Source: Berberis thunbergii (taxonomy: Eukaryota; Streptophyta; Magnoliopsida; Ranunculales; Berberidaceae). Taken from it: DNA of 64,000 bases. Position numbers and translations under genes: made by a program. How positions within the stretch are numbered: position 1 is the stretch's first letter; the number at the start of each line of letters is the position of its first letter. Location: positions 310,001 through 374,000 of the forward strand of contig QNQO01000821.1 of assembly GCA_003290165.1 (NCBI GenBank), given 5' to 3'. Below, piece after piece: positions 32,765-43,457 of this stretch. The notes under the pieces were generated by a model that was not told where the DNA came from, did no database searches, and saw only the letters and a list, made by a program, of their open reading frames with translations.

Positions 32765-32844
32765 CAAGCTCCTTCAGGTTTGGGGATCCTAAATAACCCC
32801 CACTTGCTTTCCAAAAAAAAAAAATACTATTCAATTTTTAGTAC

Positions 32845-34710
32845 TGGATAAAATAAATTTCAAACTTGCTTTTTGGAAGGCTAAAGTTTTATCCCAAGCA
32901 GGTAGGACAATGATGATTAAAGCAGTGATCCATTCTATTCCTGTATGCACCATGCAGACTTTTCTTCTCCCATACTCTATTACTCAACAAATTGATAATC
33001 TGGCTCGGAATTTTTTGTAGGCGGATAAAGGAAAGGCTAGACATCTTTGTACCTAGCAAAAGATTGCCCTCCCACAACACATGGGAGGCCTTAACATCCC
33101 CTCGTCTAGAATAAAAAATATTGCTTTACAAGCTAAACACATGTGGAATGTAATGGTCAATCCCTCAAACCCATGCAATGCACAACACAAAGCAATATAC
33201 TTCAGACACACACAAAAAAATTCAACTTAGAAACCCCCTCATCTAGCCTCCTTTGCATCAAGAGGAAACCTCAATGCCCTCTCCAAAATGCGACGTCACC
33301 TTCTTTGGCAAGTTCAATCGAATAATGAGATACACCTCTAGAATGATTGCTGGGTAAAACCAAACTTTATTCTAGCTTAGTGTAACGCCTTGTCACCTAC
33401 CCCCTTGCTCCAACGAGTAAAACATCTGTGGGTTTTTAACGGAGATCAACAACATCCTATTTGGAATATTGATCTCATCTCCTCCCTGTTCACAACTCTT
33501 GTTGCAAAGGATAACTTTAATATTGTCATTCGCCCCTCCACCTCTCAGGATTCCTTGATCGGGAAGTTTGATAAGAGCGGGATCTTTTCAGTTAAGATTG
33601 CTATTAGGGCTTTTGTGCTTGATGACTTGCAACCCTCCTCCTCTGCTATCATCAATTTTTAACTAAACCCTAAAGTCCTTAGGGAAATTTGGCACATTAA
33701 AGCTCCAGTGAATGCCATTTTCCTTACTGTGGATGCTTTCCCCAATTTCTATCAATTGGAGCACCGACAATGCCACCCATCAGAACACACTTGGGTGTTT
33801 TAACTATCTCTGGGCAACAACGACTGCTCACCCATTTTTTCGTGATGAATTGCTTTCTCAAATCATGGTTGTGATCCTGACTATACGACATACTCGAAAC
33901 AATGCTATTTTCCTCAAAAAACAAGTTTCTATACAATAATTCATAAAATCAGTGAACCATGCTTGGTCAATTTGGAAAAAACAATGGTTTTAGCTCAAAA
34001 GACGCCCTCCTATTGAGTTAGAACAACCTTCATCTCTGCATCATAACCTATAAAATGCTATTACAGAAAACATTCCGGTTCGAATCCATAATCCCCAATT
34101 ATTACTAAGCACATGGCTCCTTTGTCAAATCTGCAATCTTGTCGACTACAGATCATTCAAAAACAACTTCTAGTGGCTAGCAACTCATAGGCTCAACACA
34201 CTTCATGGGAACCCATAATCTATCCCCACTTTCTTATCCTCTAAGATGATATTAATAACTTATGATGCATGTTTCCTTGCCTCCTTTCAGCATGAAACTT
34301 TTGGAGTGATAGTCGTGGACGCTTTTGGGACAATACGCACCTGACTAGTGGAATCGATTCCAAGTCGAGTTTTTGATAGTACTATGGCCGAATGTTTTGC
34401 TGCAAAAGCCGCTCTTTTGCTCATTCAAGCACGCCAATGGCCTAAAGGATTCATTCTAGGGGATTCTGGTGCTTTGTACTCTCTTTTGCATTATGACTCA
34501 GACGATCAACAGGTCGATTTACGATGGATGTGGAGGCCTCTTATCTATAGCATTAGGTTACTTTTATGTAATCTTCCAAATTAGGTATGTAAGTTTATTC
34601 CACGAGAACTTAATATTGAAGCACATGATTTGGCTTCAATTGCAGGACAAAAACTATGTATTATTTCTTCTCAATACAGCAGCTGCAGTTTTACCCAAAA
34701 AAATAAAAAT
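32845..34710 (+). pseudogene. L1 LINE ORF2 fragment (copy 2 of the older LINE)
   Basis: Sister of the fragment at 5942-10800 without the RTE and hAT interruptions. It reads NFKLAFWKAKVLSQAGRT, MIKAVIHSIPVCTMQTF, QQIDNLARNFL, GGLNIPSSRIKN and HLWVFNGDQQHPIWN, and ends in an RNase H-like domain (MAECFAAKAALLLIQARQWP, GFILGDSGALYSLLHYDS, DLRWMWRPLIYSIRLLLCNL). The zinc-binding segment seen in the sister at about 9750 is deleted near 33720. Stops and frameshifts are present throughout. Confidence 0.8.
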
Positions 34711-35467
34711 AACAAATTTCTATCTATTTGGATATCTCCGTTCAAATATTTGATGGAATTGAATAACGATTGATTACGAATGCGATTAATCTTTTGTTGA
34801 ACCAATTTACTTCCATAAATGTCAATCATGTAGCTCTTCATGACAATCATGTAAACCTTATTTTCGAAACGAGGTTGGAATGACAATGATGTTATTGACA
34901 CCTCCAACCAATAACACTCACACCATGTATCTTTATTTTTGGTATCCTCCAATATTCATTAGAGTTATATAAATTATTTATCCAAGATAAAATGTGTTGT
35001 ATATAGCCTTTAAGATTACTTTTTTTTTTTTTTTTCATTTTGTAGAAATAATTGAACAATTAATTCTTAATATTATCTACTTGTATATTATTCTAAAAAA
35101 AAATTAATTGCTTGTTAAAATAAAACATATGATATGAATGTGAATGTGCAGGAGTCATGAGAAATCAATTATACATTTTCTTTTGTCTAATTGAAATGGG
35201 ATTGTAACTAGCACATTGTCGTTTTGGTTTACTTTGCTAACTTGCATAATTTGTTGATAGAAAAGAGAGAAATTTTCTTATCGCATGCAACCTCAATGGA
35301 ATTTTTTTCTATTCAACATTCTTACGTAAAACCTAGCTTGTTGTAAAAAAAAAAAGAGTTAATTAATTAAAAAGTAAACTCATTTTGACGGGTAGGTGAA
35401 AATTTACAAACTGTTTATTACTAGTCTCTCTCCTTTTCTTTTTTAAAAAAAAAACATTATACGACTC
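34711..35467. repeat. Roughly 700-bp dispersed repeat, copy C
   Basis: Homologous to 10801-11483 and 13609-14329 and ends CATTATACGACTC. Just beyond it, GTTGATTGAA shared with copy B (about 14355) is interrupted by a T-run that starts a minus-strand LINE remnant. Confidence 0.8.
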
Positions 35468-35505
35468 CCCTAGGGAAAAAAAATTTAGGATGTGTTGATT
35501 GAATT

Positions 35506-36720
35506 TTTTTTTTTTAAATTAACCTCCAGTGGGGAGGGGCAACTATGAAATGTCAGACCTTTATTACTTATCAAAAATTGACTTACAGACGTTACGGGGG
35601 TACATTACGATGTTACCCACATTAAAAACCAAAACAAAATAAAACCCCAACCTGACCTTAAAACAGTTGGCCAAAGACAAGAACCAACAAAGACAAACTT
35701 TGCATCCTGAAGAGAAACAAATTGCAAAAAGAACCAATCAGATTGAGTGCAGCACGCTGAAGTGCAGCAGCGTGAACTCTGATTCACAGCAGCGTGTGGA
35801 AATCATCCCTCGCAGCCACCATCTTGACACTGGGCAACACCTAGCACAACATCCAGCACAGCACAAAACCCCTCAGCATCATCAGCAGGCCGCAGCAGTT
35901 CAGCAGGTCGTATCATCTCCGTACCCAGCACAACACCAAACATGGTACACACTGATTTGCAACAGAATGCTCAGCATATCTCTCGCAACCATATGCATCG
36001 AAACACAAGTCTGCCCAGCCAGCCAGCACGCTGAAACCAATCAGGACAGCACGCTGACAACAACGCACACTCAGTAAACGGGGCACACTATGTTTTGCAG
36101 TGTGCAGAATTCGACCCATCCGCAATTTCGCTATGAAACTTAGCAGCAGTCTGCCGCCACACGCATGCCTCAACAGCTAAAACTCCGAAGCATCCAGCGC
36201 AGCGCACGCCTTGGATCACAGCAGAGCCACCAACGAAGCCAGCCATGCTGACCGGTCTCAGTGACAGATTCTGCCCCCAAGTTCATCCATAACCGTTACA
36301 AAAGATAAAAACTGCATCTACGCTTCCCCGTGGTGTATGTATGCCGTATGCCAACGGTCAAGCACAGTCAAACCTGCCACTCTCCTAGGAAGATCATGCA
36401 CATCGAAAGAGACAGTCCGATGATATCGTTGTGCTCTATCTGCTAACGCATCCACCACCGCGTTGGCTTCTCTATAGATATGTATGCAGGCTAGAGTCAT
36501 TTGCACCGCCAACATCTTAATTTCTTTCAAAAGATTCAATGCCAAGGAATTTTAAATGTGTCCTGAAACCAGCCACAAACAAGCGCCGAGTCCGTCTGAA
36601 CAACTACATTTTTAAAACCTAGTGAGAGACAAAGGCTAAGTCCCTCAGCTAAAACCTAGTGAGAGACAAAGCGCCGAGTCCGTCTGAACAAACTCTAGCT
36701 TTCCCCATCCCCCGAACAAT
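35506..36720 (-). mobile_element. LINE 3' fragment, minus strand
   Basis: The T-run at about 35506-35517 is the poly(A) tail of a minus-strand LINE. It interrupts the sequence GTTGATTGAATT that is continuous in copy B. About 790 bp of 3' untranslated sequence follow, then coding remains of an RNase H-like domain. The 5' boundary is unclear. A 30-bp stretch (AAACCTAGTGAGAGACAAA...CGAGTCCGTCTGAACAA) is duplicated at about 36580-36620 and 36653-36695, which suggests a rearranged junction. Confidence 0.6.
36318..36630 (-). pseudogene. LINE RNase H-like domain remnant
   Basis: On the minus strand, EGLSLCLSLGFKNVVVQTDS then ALVCGWF is followed by a frameshift and LLKEIKMLAVQ, HIYREANAVVDALADRA and RRVAGLTVLDRWHTAYIHH. 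This is the C-terminal RNase H-like domain of a plant non-LTR retrotransposon: QTDS and REANAVVDALA are the last two active-site segments. It belongs to a different LINE lineage from the L1 at 28037-32824. Confidence 0.7.
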
Positions 36721-37160
36721 CTTTCTGGGTCTCGGACCTAGAGATTCCAACGACTCCGTCAAAATATGTAATCCTGGATCGTCAATTGTGAGCTGCTTCA
36801 ACGAAATTTCCAGGGGATGTTGCGATGCCTCTTGCTCCATGTAGGCATCCTGCCTCTTCACCATTGTTTCCTTCATAAAAAAATTATAAAAAAAATTAAT
36901 TTTTAAAACAACAGAAGCGACAATATGCAAAAAATGATAATGATAATTATAATTATCATTATCATTATATATGTTGGGATCATATATATATAATTATCAT
37001 TATCATTATCATTATCATTCATATAGATAATGTTGGGATCATTACCATTCATATAGATAACGATCCACGAAGGCATCGTCGACTGTATGACTATATGACA
37101 TATAGATAATGATCCATGAACACATCGTGGTATAATGATGATTGTTGGGATCATTCATGT
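36721..37160. repeat. AT-rich tetranucleotide and palindromic repeat region
   Basis: From about 36934 to 37160 ATTATC/GATAAT units repeat in both orientations. They are interspersed with a longer motif (CATATAGATAA.GATCCA.GAA..CATCGT) seen near 37053 and 37101, and with TGTTGGGATCAT seen four times. The stretch 36721-36930 has an open minus-strand frame (EISLKQLTIDDPGLHILTES, ESLGPRPRKIVRGMGKA) that I do not recognise. Confidence 0.5.
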
Positions 37161-38339
37161 CTGACCTGAAATTTTAAAGAATATTTATTAATTATATTAA
37201 AGCCCTAAAAAGGTGGACACCAACACAATTCAAAGCTTCTTACATATGGTCATATAGATAACAATTTGTAAACTTAAAACAATATAGAAATGACTAAAAC
37301 TTACTGTGAGAGCATCCAGCACCCCAGCCTACGTCAACTAGTAGTGCAGAAAATGAAAATAAAGAGTTGTCCTCATTGACAAAGTTGAAAGATGTAGTAA
37401 GAATCGAAGCATCTAAATGAATAAGCTGACAGGGAAAACTCAAAGAGTTGCATAAGTTTTGAATGCTACGGAGAAATGACAGCAACAACAAGCCCATAGG
37501 TCATAGTGTAAGCAACCGAATTCTTAAAGTTGTACCCTTTAAACCTTGTTCCCCTTAAAACATCTAACAAATGAAATAAATTTGGGGTCTAATGGATACA
37601 ATAAATATTGAATGTAATGAACTTAGCCCCCAACTTCACTTGGTTCATATCTCAATTGCAACACATTTTCTAAAATAAATTTCCTTTTTTCATCAACAAC
37701 CAGCAATACCAACTTCCCCAAACAAGAAATGTAAATTCCAACATCACCCAATAACAAGACAAGACAAAATAATCTCATTTTTCTATATTCATTCAACAAA
37801 AAAGAAAACAAGAAACTTGAAGAGATCCATCAATAAATTCTTCCCAAAACAAGCTCTATACAAAAATCTAAACCAAATCTCAGATACCCATTAACAGAAA
37901 CACCCTCCTAAGTGCACAAACACAAAATTAAACACATTTGGAAGAGAATCAAAAGAACCCTATTGTCCAATTTGCATCAAATCAAACAAGAACGAAACAA
38001 AATGGGGAAATAAAGGAAGATACACAAACTTATTCAAACCTAGAGATAATAACATCAATAAACCCACCTAATTCAAGTTCATAAAAAGTATTGTGCAAAA
38101 CAAACAAATCTATAAACAGTATTGTGCAAAATAAACAGTGTTGAAATAATGATTTGATTTGAGAAGGGAAATGAAATCAAAATACAGTAAACGATATTGA
38201 GATTGAAAAGAACTTACGGTTGAGAGCACCTCTTGATGTATAAACGTTTTTCTCAAAGCAATTGAGAACACCTCTTGATGTGTTTGTTGGGCTGGCAATG
38301 GAGAGACCTTGCGAGCTGAAACCTAATTAAAAGGTAGAT
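37161..38339. other. A-rich sequence, no gene recognised
   Basis: No coding region supported. On the minus strand the segment 38320-38220 followed by CGTAAGT looks like an untranslated exon with a donor site (a CATCAAGAGGTG motif occurs twice, at about 38222 and 38270). It could be a leader of the CACTA transposase gene nearby, but this is a guess. Confidence 0.35.
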
Positions 38340-39861
38340 TTTGCGCGAAGAAACAAGTAAGCGTCATGCAATGTGCTTTTGGGCGACGAAATAGTTCAAC
38401 TAGTCGCTAAAAGGGTGACACTGTTTGCACGACGAAATATTCTAACTTTGTTGTGCAAATATCGAATTTGTTTATTTAGGGAGAAGCTTTGATATCATTG
38501 TTTAATTAATTAGTTGAACTTTGACATCCATTTAACAAATTTACGGTAAAAAGATTTCATGGTATATTAACAAATTTAATTAAGTGAACTAACAAATATA
38601 GAATATTATTAACATCTTGTAAACGACCTAACAAATTATATTCCTACAAATGTATTTAATCTAAATTAGTAAACTAATCACTTTTGACTTCTTCTTCAAG
38701 TTCATCCAACATAATTGTCTCAGATTCTCTATCATAAACTCCATCTTTTACAGGTGATACCTCAACATCGTAATCGTCATCAATTGGAGGAAGTTCGACA
38801 AATAACTCAAATGGTTGTTGGATAATGGGAATACTTGAAGATGAATTCTCTTGATCAACGGTGTCATCATCAGAAGCCTTTTCACGAATATCCTATATAC
38901 TTCGGTGCTGGATCGTCTAGACTACTTTCCATCCATCACCGGCTTTAAGTTCATCTAGATAAAAATTGTTTTGCCATAGTTGCCAATAAAAGAATCATGC
39001 TCGTACCAAAGTGTGATATGATTCGTCGTACTAGTGACATGTGTCCTTGCAAACTCAACGAAGCTCTCAATCCCATTTAAATATTCATCACAACATTTGT
39101 CCTGATTTTGTATCCATTGTGTCTGTTTTCAATTTATAAACAAAACATGAGAATTTGAGTGAGTTAACGACACTAATGCGATTAGGTTTTGATGTGGAAA
39201 ATTTTTGGCAGCATCTCAATTACAATTCTTCAAGTGGACGTAGATATTATTAATTAATAAATATATATTATGCACTCGAAAATAGTATGAGCCACCCCGG
39301 AAAATCCCACTATCACAACCCAATTTCATGAATTTTTTTTTAAAAAATAAAAATTTTAATTTGTAGCAATTTCCTCACCATTCTCCGGTGAAAGAGAAAC
39401 AGGATTAGAAGTGATGGCCGGCAACGCAGAGAGAGAAGGACGGAGCCTATAGTGAAAAATAAGAGGATAAAAATAGTGAAAAACACAGACCTAATTGTTC
39501 TACTTCGTGAAGAAGATACACATGTCAGATCTTGCACGAAGAAACAATTCGTCTCCTTAGGACGTTTAAGGTGGTCGCTCAAAGTAGCCGATTGAAAACA
39601 TTAATGTCATTTTAGGGTGACGAAACTGATTGTGTCAGGCGACGACACTTTGTCACTCATAATTTATGGGACGAATGCTTCAATTTCGTCATGTAAGATT
39701 TTTTTAAGCGACGAAACAGCGCGACACTTTAGCTTATTAACTATTCTTTGTAAGTGCGCGACGATAGTAAATTCGTCGTCGCGTTAAGTTAATTTTGAGC
39801 GACGAAACATGCTTCATCGTGCTACGTGTCGTCGCTAAAGGGGTTTTTTTTAAGTGTAGTG
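38340..39861 (-). mobile_element. CACTA element remnant with transposase debris
   Basis: The right edge ends TTTTTTTTAAGTGTAGTG at 39861, i.e. CACTACACTT on the minus strand. From 39530 to 39840 the motif GCGACGAAA or its complement recurs about ten times, a CACTA subterminal array. A smaller array with the same motif is at 38360-38450. Minus-strand transposase remains lie between (38674-39130). The left terminus was not found. Confidence 0.7.
38674..39130 (-). pseudogene. CACTA TNP2-type transposase remnant (internal deletion)
   Basis: The minus strand reads QDKCCDEYLNGIESFVEFAR then THVTSTTNHI, which fits the transposase-associated domain at the N-terminus of plant TNP2 proteins. It then passes directly to LWYEHDSFIGNYGKTIF and DELKAGDGWKVV, then a stop and TIQHRSIY, similar to the C-terminal DUF4216 region. 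The acidic tail follows: PIIQQPFELFVELPPIDDDY, VSPVKDGVYDRESETIML and DELEEEVKSD. The catalytic core expected between the two ends (several hundred residues) is missing. At least two stops and a frameshift are present. Confidence 0.55.
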
Positions 39862-40640
39862 ATGCAATCATTTTTCGCTCCCATCTTTGACCTAGTCCTG
39901 CTGACCTGCACAAGTAACGCACGTGAGCCACGAACCACCGTTGTGATGGGCGATGACACTCTGATGCTAAAGTTAGACAAGAATCTGAGGAATGCGTAAT
40001 GTTGTAAACAAGGAATTTGTAGCGTACCTTAGCTTACCAACCTCATGTCTTATTTATAGTGCAATGACACATGGTTCTACCAGGTCATCGAGGGCGTAAT
40101 TTAGGAATGAGATCTTCTTGAAAATTCTTCTCTAATTAAGAGTTGTGTTGTAGGAAGGAAATTATTTGTTAGTCTTGTGTTTCTAGATACGTGAGAAATA
40201 ATTTCAAATCCAAGAGCGGTGTGGAATATACTTTGGTATTTGCTTTCTAGTTGGAAGCAGAGAGCTGTTGTAGTTGTCAGTTTGAAGCTGATCATTGAGA
40301 TACATGTCTTATTAGGACTTATGAGTATTGAGGATAGTTGTGAGACGTGTGGACCTAACATATTGTAAGAATTGAAATCTATCTGACGAGCTAAATTGGA
40401 CGGGCTTAAAACCGCTTAGGTCAGATTAGTGTTAGATTGATACTAGAAGTCGCAATTCATCGAGAACATCATTTTATAGGCAAATGACATGACAGTGATG
40501 ACTATAGTTACATACGAGGCAGTTTAGAAAGAGAGAGAGAAAGGGGAAAAACATTTAGATGGTCAAGCCGAAATAACAAAAGGGGTGAATAATAGGTGCT
40601 CTTAGATGGCTACTACTAAGAATCACCTTATTTCCAGGAC
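39862..40640. other. Intergenic region upstream of SEC15B
   Basis: No gene or complete element recognised. The SEC15B promoter probably begins toward the right end. Confidence 0.5.
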
Positions 40641-41012
40641 CTTTCGTAACCTGTAACCTGGGGCAACCACCTGCCAGAACCCGACTCACACCCAGCCCAC
40701 TCCACCATCAGCACCACCACCACCACCACCACTGTCCCAAAGTCAAATCAAAACTGCAAAAACACCGCTCTGAATCTTCCAACACAAGCAAGTCAAAAGA
40801 CTATTCCCAAAATCCCAAAAACGCCCTCAACAAACCACTAAAATCCCCACTCTCTTTCTCTACACCCTCCAAATTCTCCAAGTGCATTATCGTCCAACAA
40901 AACATCCCTCCTCTCTCTCTCTCTCCAACCCACAAAAACCTCCCCTCCATCTTCTCCACCTCCCTCTCCTAAATCCCCTCCGTCACATTTCGTCTCCTCC
41001 TCCGTCGTCAAA
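40641..41012 (+). promoter_or_regulatory. SEC15B proximal promoter and pyrimidine-rich leader
   Basis: The 370 bp before the start codon are C/T-rich, with CCACCACCACCACC at about 40715 and CTCCTCTCTCTCTCTCTC at about 40909. CT-rich tracts like these are common around plant transcription starts and in 5' leaders. No clear TATA box was identified. There is no upstream in-frame ATG between the CT tract and 41013. Confidence 0.45.
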
Positions 41013-43457
41013 ATGCATTCAACAATAAAAACGCGACGCAAAGTCGTTCCCGTCACAAACGACGCCAACAACACCGACTCCTCCTCAGACAAACTCGACC
41101 AACTCCTCATCTCCTCCGCCATCTGCAACAACGAAGATCTCGGCCCATTCGTTCGCAAAGCCTTCGCTTCCGCCAAACCCGAATCACTCCTCCAAAGCCT
41201 CCGCCACTTCTCTCGATCCAAAGAAGCAGAGATCGAACAAGTTTGCAAAGCTCACTACCAAGACTTCATCATGGCTGTCGACGACTTGAAGTCTCTCTTA
41301 TCCGACGTGGACTCCTTGAAGTCCTCTCTGTCCAATTCCAACAAGATATTACAATCCGTCGCTGGTCCTCTCCTCTCCGCTCTCGACGCCTTCGTCGAAG
41401 CCAAGACAGTCGCCGAAAACATCTCTCTCGCACTTCACGCTGTACAGATCTGTGTTCGCTTGTTCGACCTATGCTCGCGCGCAAATTTACACCTCTCGCG
41501 CCATAACTTTTACATGACTCTCAAGTGCTTGGATGGAATTGAAACCAAATATCTTGATGAACATTCACTTAAATCTTTTACCACAATTCGGAGAATGCTT
41601 GAGACGCAGATACCGGCGATCCGATCGCACATTGAGAAAAGAGTGAATAAAGAGTTTGGAGACTGGCTGGTGGAAATTCGGACGGTGAGTCGGAATCTAG
41701 GTCAAGTTGCAATTGGACAGGCTTCTTCAGCTAGGCAGAGAGAAGAAGAGCTTCGGATCAAGCAGCGGCAGGCTGAAGAGCAGAGTAGATTGAGCTTGCG
41801 AGACTGTGTTTATGCTCTGGAAGAAGAAGATGATGAGGATTTTAATAATTCACTTGGAAATGAGGGTTTTGATAAGCACAATAATGGCGGAAGTGGCGTT
41901 TTAGGGTTCGATTTGACGCCGCTGTATCGAGCGTATCACATTCATCAGACACTAGGGCTTGAGGAGCGGTTCAGGCAGTATTACTTTGAGAATCGGAAGC
42001 TGCAATTGACTTCGGATTTTCAGGTATCTTCCATGACTCCGTTTCTTGAATCTCATCAGACATTTTTTGCTCAAATTGCTGGGTTTTTTGTAGTAGAGGA
42101 TAGAATTTTGAGAACTGGTGGTGATTTGATATCGAAACTTGAAGTTGAGAATTTGTGGGATACTGCTGTGAATAAAATGTGTTCTGTTTTAGAGGATCAG
42201 TTTTCTAGGATGCAAACTGCTAGTCATCTTTTGTTGATTAAAGATTATGTTAGTTTGCTTGGGGTTACGCTTAGACGATATGGGTATCCTGTCGATGCGT
42301 TGCTTGATGTTTTAAGTAAGCATAGGGATAAGTACCATGAGTTGTTACTTTTGGAATCCAAGAAATTGATCAGGGAGGCGCTTTCCACTGAGAATTATCA
42401 GCAGATGATCATGAAAAAAGAATATGAGTATTCAATGAATGTGTTGTCGTTTCATATACAAACGTCTGATATAACTCCGGCATTCCCGTACATTGCTCCA
42501 TTTTCTTCGACGGTGCCAGACTGTTGTAGAATTGTCCGGTCGTTTATTGAGGATTCCGTTAGCTTCATGTCTTATGGTGGGCAGTTGGATTTCTATGATG
42601 TTGTGAAGAAATACTTGGATAGGCTTCTGAATGAGGTGATGAATGGGGCTCTGCTTAAGCTTATTAGTTCCAATGTCCAAGGAGTTCAACAGGCAATGCA
42701 GGTGGCGGCTAATATGACAGTTATGGAGCGTGCTTGTGATTTCTTTTTTCTTCACGCTGCACAGCTTTCTGGCATTCCATTGCGAATGGCAGAAAGGGGT
42801 AGAAGGCAGTTTCCACTTAAAGAAGCGCGTGATGCTGCGGAAGATATGCTTGCTGGAATGCTCAAAGCTAAGATTGATGGGTTCATGATGTTGACAGAAA
42901 ATGTGAATTGGATGATTGATGAGGTTCCACATACTGGAAATGAATATTCAAATGAGGTGATTATATATTTGGAGACATTGGTTTCTACCGTGCAGCAGAT
43001 ATTACCTGTTGAAGTGCTTACAAGGGTTCTACAAGATGTTCTTTCTCACATATCAGAGAATATTGTAGGCATTATGGTTGCAGATACAGTTAAAAGGTTT
43101 AATATAAATGCTATTATGGGGATCGATGTGGATATACGGTTGTTGGAATCATTTGTCGATAGCCAAACTCATCTTTTCTCAGATGCAGATATAAGTCAGT
43201 TGAAGTCTGCTCTAGCTGAATCCAGGCAGTTAATCAATTTGTTATTGAGTAATCATCCAGAGAATTTTCTCAATTCAGTTATAAGGGAAAGAAGTTATAA
43301 TGCTGTGGACTATAGGAAAGTGGTTATGGTATCAGAGAAGTTAAAGGATTATTCTTCAGATAGGTTGTTTGGAAGCTTTGGAGCGAGGGGAGTCAAGCAG
43401 AATCCAAAGAAGAAATCCCTTGATGCTTTAGTTAAGAGACTCAAAGATGCGAACTAA
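41013..43457 (+). CDS. SEC15B: Exocyst complex component SEC15B
   Basis: SEC15 is a subunit of the eight-protein exocyst, which tethers secretory vesicles to the plasma membrane before fusion and links Rab GTPases on the vesicle to the complex. In plants it supports polar growth, cell-plate formation and wall deposition. The 814-aa open frame is intact and intronless, as in the Arabidopsis SEC15B gene. Near the N-terminus it reads KLDQLLISSAICNNEDLGPF, then EAEIEQVCKAHYQDFIMAVD and a helical segment LKSLLSDVDSLKSSLSNSNK. RVNKEFGDWLVEIRTVSRNL follows at about residue 215, and QREEELRIKQRQAEEQSRLS with an acidic linker (ALEEEDDEDF) at about 245-280. GFDLTPLYRAYHIHQTLGLE at about 300 leads into the C-terminal helical-bundle domain (about 450-790). 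Length and motif order match SEC15B closely. A long open frame on the opposite strand is a shadow. Confidence 0.96.
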   Translation: MHSTIKTRRKVVPVTNDANNTDSSSDKLDQLLISSAICNNEDLGPFVRKAFASAKPESLLQSLRHFSRSKEAEIEQVCKAHYQDFIMAVDDLKSLLSDVDSLKSSLSNSNKILQSVAGPLLSALDAFVEAKTVAENISLALHAVQICVRLFDLCSRANLHLSRHNFYMTLKCLDGIETKYLDEHSLKSFTTIRRMLETQIPAIRSHIEKRVNKEFGDWLVEIRTVSRNLGQVAIGQASSARQREEELRIKQRQAEEQSRLSLRDCVYALEEEDDEDFNNSLGNEGFDKHNNGGSGVLGFDLTPLYRAYHIHQTLGLEERFRQYYFENRKLQLTSDFQVSSMTPFLESHQTFFAQIAGFFVVEDRILRTGGDLISKLEVENLWDTAVNKMCSVLEDQFSRMQTASHLLLIKDYVSLLGVTLRRYGYPVDALLDVLSKHRDKYHELLLLESKKLIREALSTENYQQMIMKKEYEYSMNVLSFHIQTSDITPAFPYIAPFSSTVPDCCRIVRSFIEDSVSFMSYGGQLDFYDVVKKYLDRLLNEVMNGALLKLISSNVQGVQQAMQVAANMTVMERACDFFFLHAAQLSGIPLRMAERGRRQFPLKEARDAAEDMLAGMLKAKIDGFMMLTENVNWMIDEVPHTGNEYSNEVIIYLETLVSTVQQILPVEVLTRVLQDVLSHISENIVGIMVADTVKRFNINAIMGIDVDIRLLESFVDSQTHLFSDADISQLKSALAESRQLINLLLSNHPENFLNSVIRERSYNAVDYRKVVMVSEKLKDYSSDRLFGSFGARGVKQNPKKKSLDALVKRLKDAN

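Larger units (their letters stand above)
28037..32824 (+). mobile_element. L1 LINE retrotransposon, 5'-truncated, with 15-bp target duplication
   Basis: The insert is bounded by TACTATCCAATTTTT (28022-28036) and TACTATTCAATTTTT (32825-32839), a 15-bp direct repeat with one mismatch. It ends in a poly(A) run at 32813-32824 after the stop at 32762-32764. In copy 1 the same site is uninterrupted. The element starts inside the C-terminal part of ORF1 and then carries a nearly full ORF2. At 4.8 kb it is 5' truncated, as is usual for LINEs copied by target-primed reverse transcription. Confidence 0.92.
26071..35467. repeat. Segmental duplication, copy 2
   Basis: Collinear with 2070-11483 (see that entry). 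This copy lacks both fold-back MITEs, the extra tandem units, the hAT MITE and the RTE element, and so represents their empty sites. It contains its own insertion, the L1 at 28037-32824. Its CACTA-like remnant keeps a proper terminus, TTGTAGTG at 27601-27608 (reverse strand CACTACAAGAAATTGCG). Confidence 0.8.

Noticed and set aside
42432..42932. 166-residue open frame opposite SEC15B
   Set aside because: It is the antisense shadow of a well-supported, conserved coding region.
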